Shown: positions 7,918 to 17,214, counted from the stretch's first letter. The stretch is DNA of 64,000 bases from Alteromonadales bacterium alter-6D02 (GCA_002835545.1 PIZK01000003.1:62001-126000), one strand, 5' to 3'. Notes: generated from the letters alone by a model not told the origin. Translations and numbers: made by a program.

Positions 7918-9924
7918 ATGGGCGTTGATTTATTACAACTCGGTGTGAGTGGATTGCTTGCTTCTCAGCAGCAATTAGGCACGACGGGTCATAATATTGC
8001 CAATGTAAATACCGATGGTTATTCCCGCCAACGAGTATTACAAGAAACAACTTTGCCTGTCACCTCGGGCAATGACTTTGTGGGTACTGGTACACGCATT
8101 GCACAGGTCGAGCGTGTCTTTGATGAGTTTCGCTACAATGAGTTAGTCTTTAATCAAACTCTCAATAGCAATGCACAAACCATGGCTGAAAAGATGTTAC
8201 GTCTAGATGAGACGATGTCATTGATTGGACCTAACGTATCCAATTCATTGAATGACTTATTCTCAGCGGTCAACTCACTGGTGGATGTTCCTGGTGATAT
8301 TGGTTTACGGGAAGTTATGTTGTCTAAGGCTAATACTTTTTCGCAAAATGTGCAGTCTGTGCAGCGTACATTAGATGCAGAATACAATGCAGTGAATGAT
8401 GAGCTAGAAACGTCAGTTGAAATGATTAGTGAAATATCAGCTCAACTTGCGAGTCTTAATCGCGATATCGTTAAAGGATCTGCAAATGGGGCAACGCCAA
8501 GTGATTTGCTGGATAAGCGTGATTCGTTAGTCAAGGAACTTTCTTCATATACCAACGTGTCTACCGTACCCACTCAAGATGGCGCTTTAAATGTTTATAT
8601 TGCCAGTGGACAAACACTCGTGACAGGCACAACGTTTTTTTCGGTCAGTGCTAAAATGGGTAACCCGGATCCTCGCCAAACCGAGCTGGCTATTGTTGCC
8701 CCTTCAGGCAGTGAGCAACGCCTTTCGAACGAACAAGTTGGTGGCAGTCTAGGCTCTTTGGTGACTTATCGGGATGGTATTTTAACCGATACAATTAACA
8801 AATTAGGCCAAACCGCAATTACCGTGGCTGATGCTTTTAATACAGTGCAGTCTCAAGGCGTTGATTTAAATGGGTTGCCAGGACAAAATTTATTTGAGGA
8901 CATTAATGCCCTTGAGTCCACTCAACGACGCTTTATGGCAGATCAAGATAATACTGGCACTTTAAGCGGCGCAGTTGAGATTACAGACCCTAACCAGCTT
9001 ACTAGTGATGATTATAAATTAAGCTTTATGGGCGGTACTTATACTTTAACAAACTTAACCGACGGTAGTAGTCAGACATTAACCCCTGATGCGCCAGCAG
9101 CTGTCGGTAGCCGAACGTTTACGACTCCTGATGGTTTTATGTTTAAAGAAGCAGGTGGGACGCCCCTTGATGGCGACGATTTTATAATTCAGCCAACCCG
9201 CCTTGGTGGAGCGAACCTAGATGTAGAGTTAACACAACCATCGCAAATCGCGACATCTTCTGTGGTGGAGGTTTATTCTTCAAAAGATAACGTTAATACA
9301 GCGAAATTAGAAATAACCAGTGTTGATAATACTGCCGCAGCTGGTTTTCCTAGTGCGGGGAGCGCCTTGTCGTTAGAAGTGTATGAAGCGCCTGTTGGAA
9401 CCTTTAATTATCAGGTGCTTGATAGCTCAGGAGTCGCTCAACCTCTTTTTGATAGTAGTGGTACAGCACTTGGTACATCAGCAACTTATACAACTGGACC
9501 GCTGAACTTCTCAACGGCTGGCATGAGTTTTAAGTTATCTGGTCAGCCTTCGGGACAAACAATTAATGCCCCAGAAGTTTATAGTATCGAATACGCATAC
9601 GGTACGGGCAATAATAAAAATGCGTTGGCAATGGCAAGCTTAAGCGAACAAAAACTGGCGAATCAAGGTCGTTCAACAATGAGCGATCTATTTGAAGGTG
9701 CGGTCACTAGCGTGGGCTCTGTAACGGCTACCTCTCGTATTGAGGCTGGCGCAACTCAAACACTTTACACACAGGCAGAAACGAGAATGTCCAACACCTC
9801 TGGAGTTAACCTCGATGAAGAAGCATCAAACTTGTTGCGTTTTCAACAGGCTTACTCTGCCAGTGCTCGAATCATTTCAACAGCAAATGAGATTTTTCAA
9901 ACCTTGCTTCAGTCAGCTAGGTAG
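7918..9924 (+). CDS. flgK: Flagellar hook-associated protein 1 FlgK
   Basis: FlgK is the first hook-filament junction protein. The 668-residue product starts MGVDLLQLGVSGLLASQQQL with GHNIANVNTDGYSRQRV at about residues 23-39 and ends with SGVNLDEEASNLLRFQQAYS, the conserved C-terminal helix region. The central domain is long, as in marine gammaproteobacteria. It precedes flgL by nine bases. Confidence 0.96.
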   Translation: MGVDLLQLGVSGLLASQQQLGTTGHNIANVNTDGYSRQRVLQETTLPVTSGNDFVGTGTRIAQVERVFDEFRYNELVFNQTLNSNAQTMAEKMLRLDETMSLIGPNVSNSLNDLFSAVNSLVDVPGDIGLREVMLSKANTFSQNVQSVQRTLDAEYNAVNDELETSVEMISEISAQLASLNRDIVKGSANGATPSDLLDKRDSLVKELSSYTNVSTVPTQDGALNVYIASGQTLVTGTTFFSVSAKMGNPDPRQTELAIVAPSGSEQRLSNEQVGGSLGSLVTYRDGILTDTINKLGQTAITVADAFNTVQSQGVDLNGLPGQNLFEDINALESTQRRFMADQDNTGTLSGAVEITDPNQLTSDDYKLSFMGGTYTLTNLTDGSSQTLTPDAPAAVGSRTFTTPDGFMFKEAGGTPLDGDDFIIQPTRLGGANLDVELTQPSQIATSSVVEVYSSKDNVNTAKLEITSVDNTAAAGFPSAGSALSLEVYEAPVGTFNYQVLDSSGVAQPLFDSSGTALGTSATYTTGPLNFSTAGMSFKLSGQPSGQTINAPEVYSIEYAYGTGNNKNALAMASLSEQKLANQGRSTMSDLFEGAVTSVGSVTATSRIEAGATQTLYTQAETRMSNTSGVNLDEEASNLLRFQQAYSASARIISTANEIFQTLLQSAR

Positions 9925-9933
9925 GAGGGGTAA

Positions 9934-11184
9934 ATGCGAATTTCAACGAATCAATTTTATCAAAGTAATACGGACAATATTATTAATCGTCAAAGTGATG
10001 TTAATCAGTCGATTGTCAGTATTTCTGAAGGCAAACGCGTGATCACAGCAGGTGATGATTCTGTTGCTGCTATCTCTATCTTAAATATCCGCCAAGAACA
10101 GGCCTTAACTGAGCAATACCAAACAAATATTACCTTTGCTGAATCGCGCATCACAGTACAAGAAAGCGCAATGCAATCAGCAGAAGATGTCATGTTTCGA
10201 GTTAAAGACTTAATGTTACAAGGTAATAGTGTTGCCAATGATCAATCGGCAAGAGACGCTCTTGCCGATGAGTTAGAAGCCCGTTTTGATGAATTGTTGT
10301 CATTAGCAAACACACGAGATGAGTCAGGCAGTTATGTTTTTGGGGGATTTCAAACAGAGACGCCTCCATTTATTGAACAATCCGATAGCAGTGTTAACTA
10401 TGTTGGTGATAAAGGGCAGCGCTTAACCAATGTGGGGTTAGGGGTGCAAGTTGCCACTAGTGACCCTGGTGAAGATGTTTTTATGACGGTGGCAAACAGT
10501 GTAGGCGATTTTAAGCCTGCCTATACATTAAACCCTGCGCATGAAGAAATTGACCGCGCGGTTGTTACTCGCTCAGAAATTGTTGACCGTGCTTCTTATG
10601 TACCTGTAGCAACACCTGATGATTACCAGATTAGTTTTGCGACTATGCCAAGTGGTGAAATGGGCGTTACTGTTACTGATGCGTTAGGCACACAGGTTTA
10701 TCCAACACTGCCATTAACTCAAGCTGTTTATGTTGCTGGAGACTCTATTAGTTTTAGTGGTATTGAAACAGAGATAAATCAAACGCCACAAGAAGGAGAT
10801 TCTATCACTTTATCACCTCAATCAGAAACTGATGTGTTTAGTGTGATGAATGATGCAATTGACTGGCTTAGGGCGTCAAATGGTACCGGCGCTGATGAAG
10901 GGGCACGACAACAAGATTATGGTCATATCATTGCTGATATGGATGAAATTCAAATAAAGTTTAGTAATGTGCGTGCTGAAATCGGCGCGAGGTTACAGTT
11001 GACCGAAAGTCAAAGTGAACGTCATATCGACTATAATTTGACGATTGAAAAATCACGTTCTTCATTAGAGGATCTTGATATGGTAGAAGCTATCTCACAG
11101 TTTGAGCGGCAAAAGTTGTCACTGCAAGCCTCACAAACTGCATTCTCTCAAGTGCAAAGTATGAGTTTATTGAACTTCTTGTAA
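9934..11184 (+). CDS. flgL: Flagellar hook-associated protein 3 FlgL
   Basis: FlgL is the second junction protein, contacting flagellin. The 416-residue product has the flagellin-like N-terminus (MRISTNQFYQSNTDNIINRQ ... SISEGKRVITAGDDSVAA) and C-terminus (DLDMVEAISQFERQKLSLQA). It is coupled to flgK; an AGGAGGGG ribosome site lies at the end of flgK. The transcription unit ends in the repeat-bearing intergenic region that follows. Confidence 0.96.
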   Translation: MRISTNQFYQSNTDNIINRQSDVNQSIVSISEGKRVITAGDDSVAAISILNIRQEQALTEQYQTNITFAESRITVQESAMQSAEDVMFRVKDLMLQGNSVANDQSARDALADELEARFDELLSLANTRDESGSYVFGGFQTETPPFIEQSDSSVNYVGDKGQRLTNVGLGVQVATSDPGEDVFMTVANSVGDFKPAYTLNPAHEEIDRAVVTRSEIVDRASYVPVATPDDYQISFATMPSGEMGVTVTDALGTQVYPTLPLTQAVYVAGDSISFSGIETEINQTPQEGDSITLSPQSETDVFSVMNDAIDWLRASNGTGADEGARQQDYGHIIADMDEIQIKFSNVRAEIGARLQLTESQSERHIDYNLTIEKSRSSLEDLDMVEAISQFERQKLSLQASQTAFSQVQSMSLLNFL

Positions 11185-11191
11185 CCTTTTT

Positions 11192-11315
11192 ATAACTGTC
11201 TTTCTTTCGATAGTGTGACCAACACTGTTCTTCTCGACCACGCACCAACAATTCTTCTTGGCAGCGTATCGACAACGCTTCTCGGTAGCATACTAACAAC
11301 CGTCTTCCCGGCAGT
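11192..11315 (+). repeat. Five imperfect tandem repeats of 24-26 bases
   Basis: Units begin at 11192, 11218, 11244, 11268 and 11292 (lengths 26, 26, 24, 24, 24). Each reads roughly A-Y-N-A-A-C-A/T, then a TTCTT/CTTC core, then a G/C-richer end such as GGCAGCGT or GGTAGCAT. The array starts eight bases after the flgL stop. No coding role is apparent. Confidence 0.6.
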
Positions 11316-11337
11316 CTCTTAGCCGGGAGCTCTGTTT
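11306..11337 (+). terminator. Likely terminator of flgKL
   Basis: A perfect 7-bp G+C-rich stem, TCCCGGC at 11306-11312 with GCCGGGA at 11322-11328, has a 9-base loop and is followed after five bases by TTTT. It overlaps the end of the fifth tandem repeat. The short T run makes it a moderate candidate. Confidence 0.5.
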
Positions 11338-11430
11338 TACATAGTCCCAACCAACCCAATTACATTTATGCATCTTATCTTTAATGAAGTAAGCCGCCGC
11401 TCCTTAAATCATATTGTACAAAATTTGACG

Positions 11431-11460
11431 GTGGCAAAGAGCGGCAATTAGCGGCAAAAG
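11431..11460 (+). promoter_or_regulatory. Three phased GGCAA decamers, possible activator sites
   Basis: Three adjacent 10-base units, GTGGCAAAGA, GCGGCAATTA and GCGGCAAAAG, repeat with exactly one helical turn of spacing. They lie about 140-165 bases upstream of the sigma-54 -24 element of flagellin 1, the right place for an enhancer. Assignment to an FlrC-type activator is inference. Confidence 0.45.
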
Positions 11461-11473
11461 TCAGTTTATTGAC
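11460..11473 (+). promoter_or_regulatory. FleQ/FlrA-like box upstream of flagellin 1
   Basis: GTCAGTTTATTGAC keeps both half-sites GTCA and TTGAC of the known FleQ consensus (GTCA-N-TAAA-TTGAC type). It lies 124 bases upstream of the sigma-54 -24 element. Confidence 0.5.
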
Positions 11474-11596
11474 GAAGTGAAATGCTGTTTTAAGGCATTA
11501 ATGTTTAATTAATTAAAAATAAAAAATCGCTTAAAACTAGCTGCTATCTACGTTTTGCTTAAATTAACTAAGATTAATGTAATTAAGTTTTATAGT

Positions 11597-11612
11597 TGGC
11601 ACACTGGTTGCT
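11597..11612 (+). promoter_or_regulatory. Sigma-54 promoter of flagellin 1
   Basis: TGGCACACTGGTTGCT has GG at 11598-11599 and GC at 11610-11611, ten bases apart, and is a near-perfect consensus. It makes the first flagellin an FlrC-class gene, like flaA of Vibrio. Confidence 0.9.
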
Positions 11613-11702
11613 TTGTATTAATTAGCTAAGCAGAAATATTAATAATTTTACCGACTTGTGGCATCCCTTTGATGCCTTAGTCATTAAAGTGGAGGCTATA
11701 TC

Positions 11703-13166
11703 ATGGCTCTTACAGTACAAACTAACGTTACCTCGTTAAATGCACAACGCAACCTGGGTGCTTCAGGTAACGAGTTAGCGACTTCTATGCAACGATTATC
11801 ATCAGGTTTACGTATTAATAGTGCTAAAGATGATGCCGCTGGTTTACAAATTTCAAATCGATTAACCTCGCAAATTTCGGGCCTAAATGTTGCTGTGCGT
11901 AATGCTGGCGATGGTATTTCATTAGCGCAAACTGCTGAAGGGGCGCTACAAGAATCAACCAATATCCTCCACCGTATGCGTGACCTTTCAATTCAAGCGG
12001 CCAATGGTTCGAATTCACCAGCAGATCGCCGCGCGATTCAGGAAGAAGTCACACAGTTACAACAAGAGTTAACTCGTATTGCTGATACTACTACCTTTGG
12101 TGATCGTAAGTTACTCGATGGTAGTTTCGGTACCGAGAGCTTCCAAGTGGGTGCTAAATCATTTGAAACGATTCAAATGGGCCTCTCTTCATTTGCGGCA
12201 GCGGATATTGGTAGTTATGAGCTCGATATTCAGGGTTTAGCTAATACCACAGGTGCAGCAGGCTTTGGCTCTGTTGGTTCTGTTAATACGACCGCTGCAG
12301 CAACGGTTACTATTACTAGCTCTGAAGGTCCAACTGCGGCCCTGACTGGTGCAAATGCAAAAGCGTTAGAAGCGGCAATCAACGGCAGTGATTCGTCTGC
12401 TAAGGCTGATGCACGTACTTTAACAAAATTAAACTTTGCAGCATTTACGACGGCGACATCAGTATCATTTGATTTACAAGGCTCAAATGGCACCGCGATC
12501 CAACTATCAGCAACAGTAAAAGATGATGATGTTGATTCACTTGTTAATGAGGTCAACAAGATTTCTGGTAAAACAGGGATTACCGCAGAAGCCATAGATA
12601 ATGAAATTGTTTTAACGAGTGAGTCGGGGGACGATATTGTCCTTGGGAACTATACCTCGACGGCTAATACCGTAATGACGGCATTAGATTACGAAGGAAC
12701 AGCTCGTACGGACACCTATACATTAGCCACTGCAACCCCAGATGCCGTAGCGACAGGAGTGGTACGATTGTCTTCTTCACTTAACTACACAGTGCAAGGT
12801 AGTGCGACTAGCATTATGCCTTCAACTGGGGTGGAATCAGCTAATTTAGAGCCTGTTGATCAAATTGATGTTAGTGATGCACTAGGAGCGCAACTATCAA
12901 TTGAGGTCATTGATTCTGCATTAGCCTTTATTGATAGTAACCGAGCAAGTATGGGTGCGATTCAAAACCGCCTTGAGTCAACGATTTCCAACTTAAGTAA
13001 CGTTGTTGAAAATAACTCGGCGGCAAGAAGTCGTATTCGTGATACTGACTTTGCCACTGAAACGGCAAATATGACTAAAAACCAAATCTTGCAACAAGCG
13101 GGTACCTCAATCTTGTCGCAAGCGAACCAAATCCCGCAAGCAGCGGTTCAATTATTGGGCGGTTAA
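11703..13166 (+). CDS. fliC: Flagellin 1 (sigma-54-controlled)
   Basis: This 487-residue filament subunit has the conserved D0/D1 N-terminus ([38 protein letters not shown]) and C-terminus ([20 protein letters not shown], ending QAAVQLLGG). Residues from about 170 to 400 are a Ser/Thr/Ala-rich variable domain, unlike flagellin 2, and are the likely surface targets of O-linked nonulosonic-acid glycosylation. It stands alone between its sigma-54 promoter and a terminator. The AGUGGAGG-type ribosome site is strong. Confidence 0.95.
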   Translation: MALTVQTNVTSLNAQRNLGASGNELATSMQRLSSGLRINSAKDDAAGLQISNRLTSQISGLNVAVRNAGDGISLAQTAEGALQESTNILHRMRDLSIQAANGSNSPADRRAIQEEVTQLQQELTRIADTTTFGDRKLLDGSFGTESFQVGAKSFETIQMGLSSFAAADIGSYELDIQGLANTTGAAGFGSVGSVNTTAAATVTITSSEGPTAALTGANAKALEAAINGSDSSAKADARTLTKLNFAAFTTATSVSFDLQGSNGTAIQLSATVKDDDVDSLVNEVNKISGKTGITAEAIDNEIVLTSESGDDIVLGNYTSTANTVMTALDYEGTARTDTYTLATATPDAVATGVVRLSSSLNYTVQGSATSIMPSTGVESANLEPVDQIDVSDALGAQLSIEVIDSALAFIDSNRASMGAIQNRLESTISNLSNVVENNSAARSRIRDTDFATETANMTKNQILQQAGTSILSQANQIPQAAVQLLGG

Positions 13167-13193
13167 TCCCCACTATTTAACTCTGCTAGCTGC

Positions 13194-13222
13194 ATAAAAG
13201 CCCACCTTTTTTGGTGGGTTTT
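13194..13222 (+). terminator. Terminator after flagellin 1
   Basis: AAAAGCCCACC and GGTGGGTTTT form a 10-bp stem around a six-T loop (core 13201-13206 with 13213-13218), ending in TTTT. It lies about 30 bases after the stop codon. Confidence 0.85.
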
Positions 13223-13320
13223 GCATTTCTATAGATAAAAAGTTACATTTACTTATGTGTTTACTTATAATAATCCAATATAAAACAGCCTCTTATTGAT
13301 GTTCTTGGTTCTTTTGGATT

Positions 13321-13345
13321 AAAAAAGTAAAAAAAATAAAAAAAA
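13321..13345 (+). promoter_or_regulatory. A-tract cluster upstream of flagellin 2 promoter
   Basis: A6, A8 and A8 tracts start at 13321, 13329 and 13338, so they repeat at nearly one helical turn and end three bases before the -35 element. This geometry is expected of an UP-element or intrinsically bent DNA that boosts promoter strength. Confidence 0.5.
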
Positions 13346-13348
13346 GTG

Positions 13349-13375
13349 TAAAGTTTCTCCACACCGTGCCGTTAA
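13349..13375 (+). promoter_or_regulatory. FliA (sigma-28) promoter of flagellin 2
   Basis: TAAAGTTT at 13349-13356, an 11-base spacer, then GCCGTTAA at 13368-13375 matches the FliA consensus TAAAGTTT-N11-GCCGATAA with one mismatch. It lies about 70 bases upstream of the flagellin 2 start. Confidence 0.9.
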
Positions 13376-13444
13376 GTTAATTAACAGGGATTCATATTCC
13401 TAAACTAATTAACAAAATTAATAGTAAGTAAGCGGAGAATTATC

Positions 13445-14908
13445 ATGGCTTTAACAGTATCAACTAACGTAAGTTCTTTAAACGGTCAACGTAACTTATC
13501 AAAATCTGGTAATGATTTGGCTACTTCAATGCAACGTTTATCATCAGGTATGCGTATCAATAGCGCAAAAGATGATGCCGCTGGTCTGCAAATCTCAAAC
13601 CGTTTAACTTCCCAAATCAACGGTCTAGGTGTAGCACAACGTAATGCGAACGATGGTATCTCGATGGCGCAAACTGCTGAGGGTGCAATGCAAGCCTCTA
13701 CAGATATCTTACAACGTATGCGTGACCTTTCTTTACAATCAGCGAATGGTTCAAACTCTTCAGCTGACCGCGAAGCACTACAAAAAGAAGTTGCAGCACT
13801 ACAAACTGAGTTAACTCGTATCTCTGATACTACTAGTTTCGGTGGTCAGCAACTATTAGACGGTTCTTTTGGTTCTAAGTCTTTCCAAATTGGTGCAAAT
13901 GCTAATGAAACTATTAGTGTGACTCTAAAAAGTACAGCTGCAAGTAAAATTGGTTCAGAGCAACATACGCTTGCTGGTGCGGCTGGTTCTGCAGTAGGTC
14001 TTGGCCGTGCGTCAGCTGCAAGTGCTGCGGCAACGGCTAATGGTGTTGCAGGTGGTGCATTAACAATCAATGGTACTGCACTAACAACTGCGCCAGCAGC
14101 TGCTGATACAGCTGAAACAATTGCTAAGAGCATTAATGCTGAATCTGCAACAACAGGTGTTACTGCTGATGCCCGTAGTCAAGCTGAAATTACAATGACA
14201 GCGACTGGTTCAGCAACATTTGAACTAAATGGTACAGCAATTTCTGCTAGTACTTCTGACATCACAGATTTAGAAGAGCTAACTGCTGCGATTAATGCAA
14301 AATCTGGTGATACTGGTGTAAGTGCATCAAATGAAGGTGGCTCAATTATCCTAACTGATGAGTCTGGTAAAGATATTGATATCGCGAACTTAGCCACTAC
14401 TACTGGTGATATGACAGTTAAAGGTATTGATGCTGCTGGTACTAAGCAAGCTGCTGCGATTACTCTAACTGGTACAGTCGCAGCGACAGACTCAACTGTA
14501 GTTGCTGGAAGTATCAAGTTAACTTCAGTGGATTCATTTGCTGTGGTAACTGCAACTGATGCCGATGCTGGTGCGGATGCGGTATCTACATTGTCTAAAA
14601 TATCTGCTGTTGATTTAGGTACTCAAACTGGTGCTCAAGATGCACTTGATGTTATCGATGGCGCGTTAGCACAAATTGACTCACAACGTTCAACTTTAGG
14701 TGCGATTCAAAACCGTTTTGAACATACTATCTCTAACTTAGCAAACATTGAAGAGAATGTATCAGCCTCTAGAAGCCGTATTCGTGATACTGACTTTGCT
14801 AGTGAAACAGCGATGATGACTAAAAATCAAATCTTACAACAAGCGGGTACTTCGATTTTAGCGCAAGCGAATCAACTACCACAAGCAGCACTAAGCTTGT
14901 TAGGTTAA
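13445..14908 (+). CDS. fliC: Flagellin 2 (FliA-controlled)
   Basis: A second 487-residue flagellin with D0/D1 ends nearly identical to flagellin 1 ([18 protein letters not shown]; ending QAALSLLG). The middle, about residues 185-330, contains two copies of a flagellin IN-type motif (LTINGTAL ... IAKSINAES and FELNGTAI ... LTAAINAKS). Codons are strongly biased to A/T-ending forms (GCT, GCA, ACT, GGT), more uniform than in neighbours, which fits very high expression. It is probably the bulk filament subunit; its own FliA promoter and terminator isolate it. Confidence 0.95.
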   Translation: MALTVSTNVSSLNGQRNLSKSGNDLATSMQRLSSGMRINSAKDDAAGLQISNRLTSQINGLGVAQRNANDGISMAQTAEGAMQASTDILQRMRDLSLQSANGSNSSADREALQKEVAALQTELTRISDTTSFGGQQLLDGSFGSKSFQIGANANETISVTLKSTAASKIGSEQHTLAGAAGSAVGLGRASAASAAATANGVAGGALTINGTALTTAPAAADTAETIAKSINAESATTGVTADARSQAEITMTATGSATFELNGTAISASTSDITDLEELTAAINAKSGDTGVSASNEGGSIILTDESGKDIDIANLATTTGDMTVKGIDAAGTKQAAAITLTGTVAATDSTVVAGSIKLTSVDSFAVVTATDADAGADAVSTLSKISAVDLGTQTGAQDALDVIDGALAQIDSQRSTLGAIQNRFEHTISNLANIEENVSASRSRIRDTDFASETAMMTKNQILQQAGTSILAQANQLPQAALSLLG

Positions 14909-14944
14909 GGTAGCGTTAACTTCGGCTTAAGTTTGTAGCCTTGA

Positions 14945-14981
14945 CCTTCTAGCTCCCGAACACCTTAGCTAGAAGGCTTTT
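14945..14981 (+). terminator. Terminator after flagellin 2
   Basis: A perfect 10-bp stem, CCTTCTAGCT at 14945-14954 with AGCTAGAAGG at 14967-14976, is followed by CTTTT. It lies 36 bases after the stop codon. Confidence 0.85.
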
Positions 14982-14998
14982 GAAAATTAAGCCGTATT

Positions 14999-15043
14999 AA
15001 TAACCGTTGCCTGTATCATCAGCAGCGGTTATTTGCGTTTTTG
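14999..15043 (+). terminator. Second hairpin terminator before flaG
   Basis: AATAACCGTTGC at 14999-15010 pairs with GCAGCGGTTATT at 15022-15033 (12 bp with one wobble pair), followed by TGCG and five T residues. Two terminators in tandem would strongly insulate flaG from the highly transcribed flagellin gene. Confidence 0.7.
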
Positions 15044-15148
15044 TCAATTGATAAAGCTTGATAGTCGTTTTATTATAAAGGTTATAAGAGACTTGTTAGT
15101 GCTATTGGCTTTACAGTGAAGGTGATTAGATTTAAATGGGAGTAAGTT

Positions 15149-15574
15149 ATGAGTATTGAATTATCGTTGAGCACTCCTGATAGCTCAGGCGTTAGCAATA
15201 ATCAACAAGCGACGAATTCAGCCTATCAACAAAGAGATGCGGTCCAAGCTAGTAAATTAAATGTTTCCCAATTGGAACAAGCTAAGCTCGCTGAGGATAT
15301 TACTTCGAACAACAAATCAGCGTCGGTAAGCGAAGAGCAACCAGCACTTCAAAAAGACCAACTCGAAGCGATGGCGCAAAAACTGCAAGATTTTGTTGGT
15401 TCTTTAAATCGAGGCTTAGAGTTTAGTGTTGATGAAGATTCAGGCCGTGATGTGATAAAAGTCATTGATAAAAACTCTGGTGAAACGGTCCGTCAGTATC
15501 CTTCAGAAGAAGTGCTAGATTTAGTGGCTAGTTTATCGGATGCGGCAGGTACATTTGTTAATGTGAAGGCTTAG
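15149..15574 (+). CDS. flaG: Flagellar protein FlaG
   Basis: FlaG-family proteins (here 141 residues) occur between flagellin and fliD and influence filament length. The C-terminal ~75 residues carry the family core: LNRGLEFSVDEDSGRDVIKV, then VIDKNSGETVRQYPSEEVLDL. The N-terminal half is Gln/Ser/Asn-rich and looks disordered. A GGGAGTAAG ribosome site precedes the ATG. No clear sigma-54 or FliA promoter was found in front. Confidence 0.92.
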   Translation: MSIELSLSTPDSSGVSNNQQATNSAYQQRDAVQASKLNVSQLEQAKLAEDITSNNKSASVSEEQPALQKDQLEAMAQKLQDFVGSLNRGLEFSVDEDSGRDVIKVIDKNSGETVRQYPSEEVLDLVASLSDAAGTFVNVKA

Positions 15575-15671
15575 CCATCCCATTGTAAATTGGTGGAAGT
15601 GCTAATTGGCGACAAAAAGTTACGTGGTAATAAAAGTAGTGTTTGATACTACTAGTGTGAAGAGGTGAGTT

Positions 15672-17120
15672 ATGTCAGGTATTTCATTTACAGGTATTGG
15701 CTCTGGTATGCCTGTACAAGATCTTGTATCAGCATTTGTTGAAGCTGAGCGTGTCCCTTTTCAACAGCGTATCAATAAACAAGGTTCCAAGTTAACTACT
15801 AACATTTCTGCAAACGGTTCATTAAAGGCATCGTTGTCTTCATTAGCCGACTCACTCGATAAACTTAAAGATGCTGAAAATTACCAATTAAGAAAAGCAT
15901 CCGGCAGTGATGACTTTGTTAAGATTGAGTCGGACAAAACGGCTCAGGTCGGTAGCTATGATATAAAAGTTAATAATTTGGCTCAAGCACATAAAGTCAT
16001 GTCGACCCCGTTCGATGAAACGCTTGCTGTGGGTGAGGGAAAGCTGACATTTTCGACCCCTGATGACCCTACTGGCTTCACCTTAGATATTAGTGCCACT
16101 GATACTTTAAGTGACATCAGAGATAAAATTAACGAGTCTACTGACAATGAAGATGTGACTGCGACTATTATTACCGATAGCGGCGGCCAACAAAGCTTAG
16201 TCATGACATCCAATAATACCGGACTCGACAACAAGCTTTCAATTACAGCGACACAAAGTGATGGCACTACACCACTTGATCCTAGTAGTCGTTTAAATGA
16301 CTTATTAACTTATATCGATCCGGCAAGTCGTAGTGGCGATCCTTTGGTCGAGTCAAACCTTATTGAAACCAATGCAGCACTTGACTCTTCTATAACCATT
16401 GATGGCCAAATTACCCTAACTAATGCAACAGACACCTTTGAAAATGCCATTGATGGCATTACCTTGACCGCTAAAAAGGCACAAGATGTCGATGATGACA
16501 ACTCTAAAGTGTCGGTCAGTGAAGATAATGCGTTAGTCGCGAAAGAACTTGGGGCCTTTGTTAAAAGCTATAACGAATATTACAAGGTGGCTAAAGAACT
16601 TGGTCAAGCGGGAGAGGCCGGTGGTGGTCCGTTAGCGGGTGACTCTATGTTACGTGGGATCACGGGAAAATTAAGAAATATGCTAAGCCAATCCTTTGAC
16701 AGTGGTAGTGGCAATACGCTTTCTTTGGCACAACTTGGTGTCGAGTCAGACCAATATGGTGTCTTGTCATTAGACTCCACCATTTTAAATAAAGTGATTG
16801 CTGAAGATCCGAGTGCGGTTCAACAGTTTTTTGTTGGTGATGATTCAACGCCTGGCTTTGCAGCTTCAACCGATACATTAATTGCTAATTACACTGAGTC
16901 TGGTGGGTTAATCGATTCACGCATTAATGGGTATGAAACGCAACTAGATAAACTTGAAGACGATATGACTGCATTTAATCGTAAAATGGAAAATTACGAA
17001 GCACGTTTATTATCACAATACAACGCTATGGATATGCTGGTGGCCAATATGAACTCTACCTCGAGTTATTTAATGGGGCAGTTAGACAACATGCCTGGGG
17101 TGGTTAAGAAAACCAGCTAA
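15672..17120 (+). CDS. fliD: Flagellar filament cap protein FliD (HAP2)
   Basis: FliD caps the growing filament and folds flagellin into place. The 482-residue product has the FliD N-terminal domain (SGISFTGIGSGMPVQDLVSA), a central flagellin IN-like segment, and the C-terminal domain with LRNMLSQSF, LGVESDQYGVLSLD and a terminal coiled helix (YETQLDKLEDDMTAFNRKME). In many relatives fliD is followed by fliT/fliS; here those genes lie 15 kb away on the other strand. Confidence 0.95.
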   Translation: MSGISFTGIGSGMPVQDLVSAFVEAERVPFQQRINKQGSKLTTNISANGSLKASLSSLADSLDKLKDAENYQLRKASGSDDFVKIESDKTAQVGSYDIKVNNLAQAHKVMSTPFDETLAVGEGKLTFSTPDDPTGFTLDISATDTLSDIRDKINESTDNEDVTATIITDSGGQQSLVMTSNNTGLDNKLSITATQSDGTTPLDPSSRLNDLLTYIDPASRSGDPLVESNLIETNAALDSSITIDGQITLTNATDTFENAIDGITLTAKKAQDVDDDNSKVSVSEDNALVAKELGAFVKSYNEYYKVAKELGQAGEAGGGPLAGDSMLRGITGKLRNMLSQSFDSGSGNTLSLAQLGVESDQYGVLSLDSTILNKVIAEDPSAVQQFFVGDDSTPGFAASTDTLIANYTESGGLIDSRINGYETQLDKLEDDMTAFNRKMENYEARLLSQYNAMDMLVANMNSTSSYLMGQLDNMPGVVKKTS

Positions 17121-17150
17121 TTCTGATTAAAAATACCACGCACACATAGA

Positions 17151-17178
17151 GCCGTTCAATTTATTGAGCGGTTTTTTG
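17151..17178 (+). terminator. Terminator after fliD
   Basis: CCGTTCAAT and ATTGAGCGG (17152-17160 with 17163-17171) form a 9-bp stem with one wobble pair and a 2-base loop, followed by TTTTTT. Confidence 0.85.
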
Positions 17179-17214
17179 TTTTTTGTGTAGATATTAATAG
17201 CTAAAACAGGGTAT

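Larger units (their letters stand above)
11185..11702 (+). other. 518-base non-coding region between flgL and flagellin 1
   Basis: No convincing gene lies here. In order it holds five imperfect ~24-26 base tandem repeats (11192-11315), a hairpin at 11306-11328, three 10-base GGCAA-containing decamers (11431-11460), a palindrome at 11460-11473 resembling an FlrA/FleQ box, an A+T-rich stretch, and the sigma-54 promoter of flagellin 1 at 11597-11612. The leader after the promoter is about 90 bases long. Confidence 0.8.

Noticed and set aside
11192-11315. CRISPR array
   Set aside because: The units are contiguous and imperfect with no unique spacers of regular length and no cas genes.
11090-11359. 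Minus-strand frame across the flgL end and repeat array
   Set aside because: It exists because the tandem repeats are a multiple of three in length; the product is not protein-like and overlaps the conserved flgL C-terminus.
12230-12595. 121-codon minus-strand open frame inside flagellin 1
   Set aside because: It is antisense to the variable domain and has the composition expected of complement to Ala/Thr codons; no signal or motif is present. Similar frames in flagellin 2 (13846-14133, 14179-14517) were rejected for the same reason.
15044-15148. Sigma-28 promoter for flaG (TAAAGCTT near 15053)
   Set aside because: The -10 part at the required spacing reads TATTATAA rather than GCCGATAA-like, and no sigma-54 geometry is present either, so I did not annotate it.
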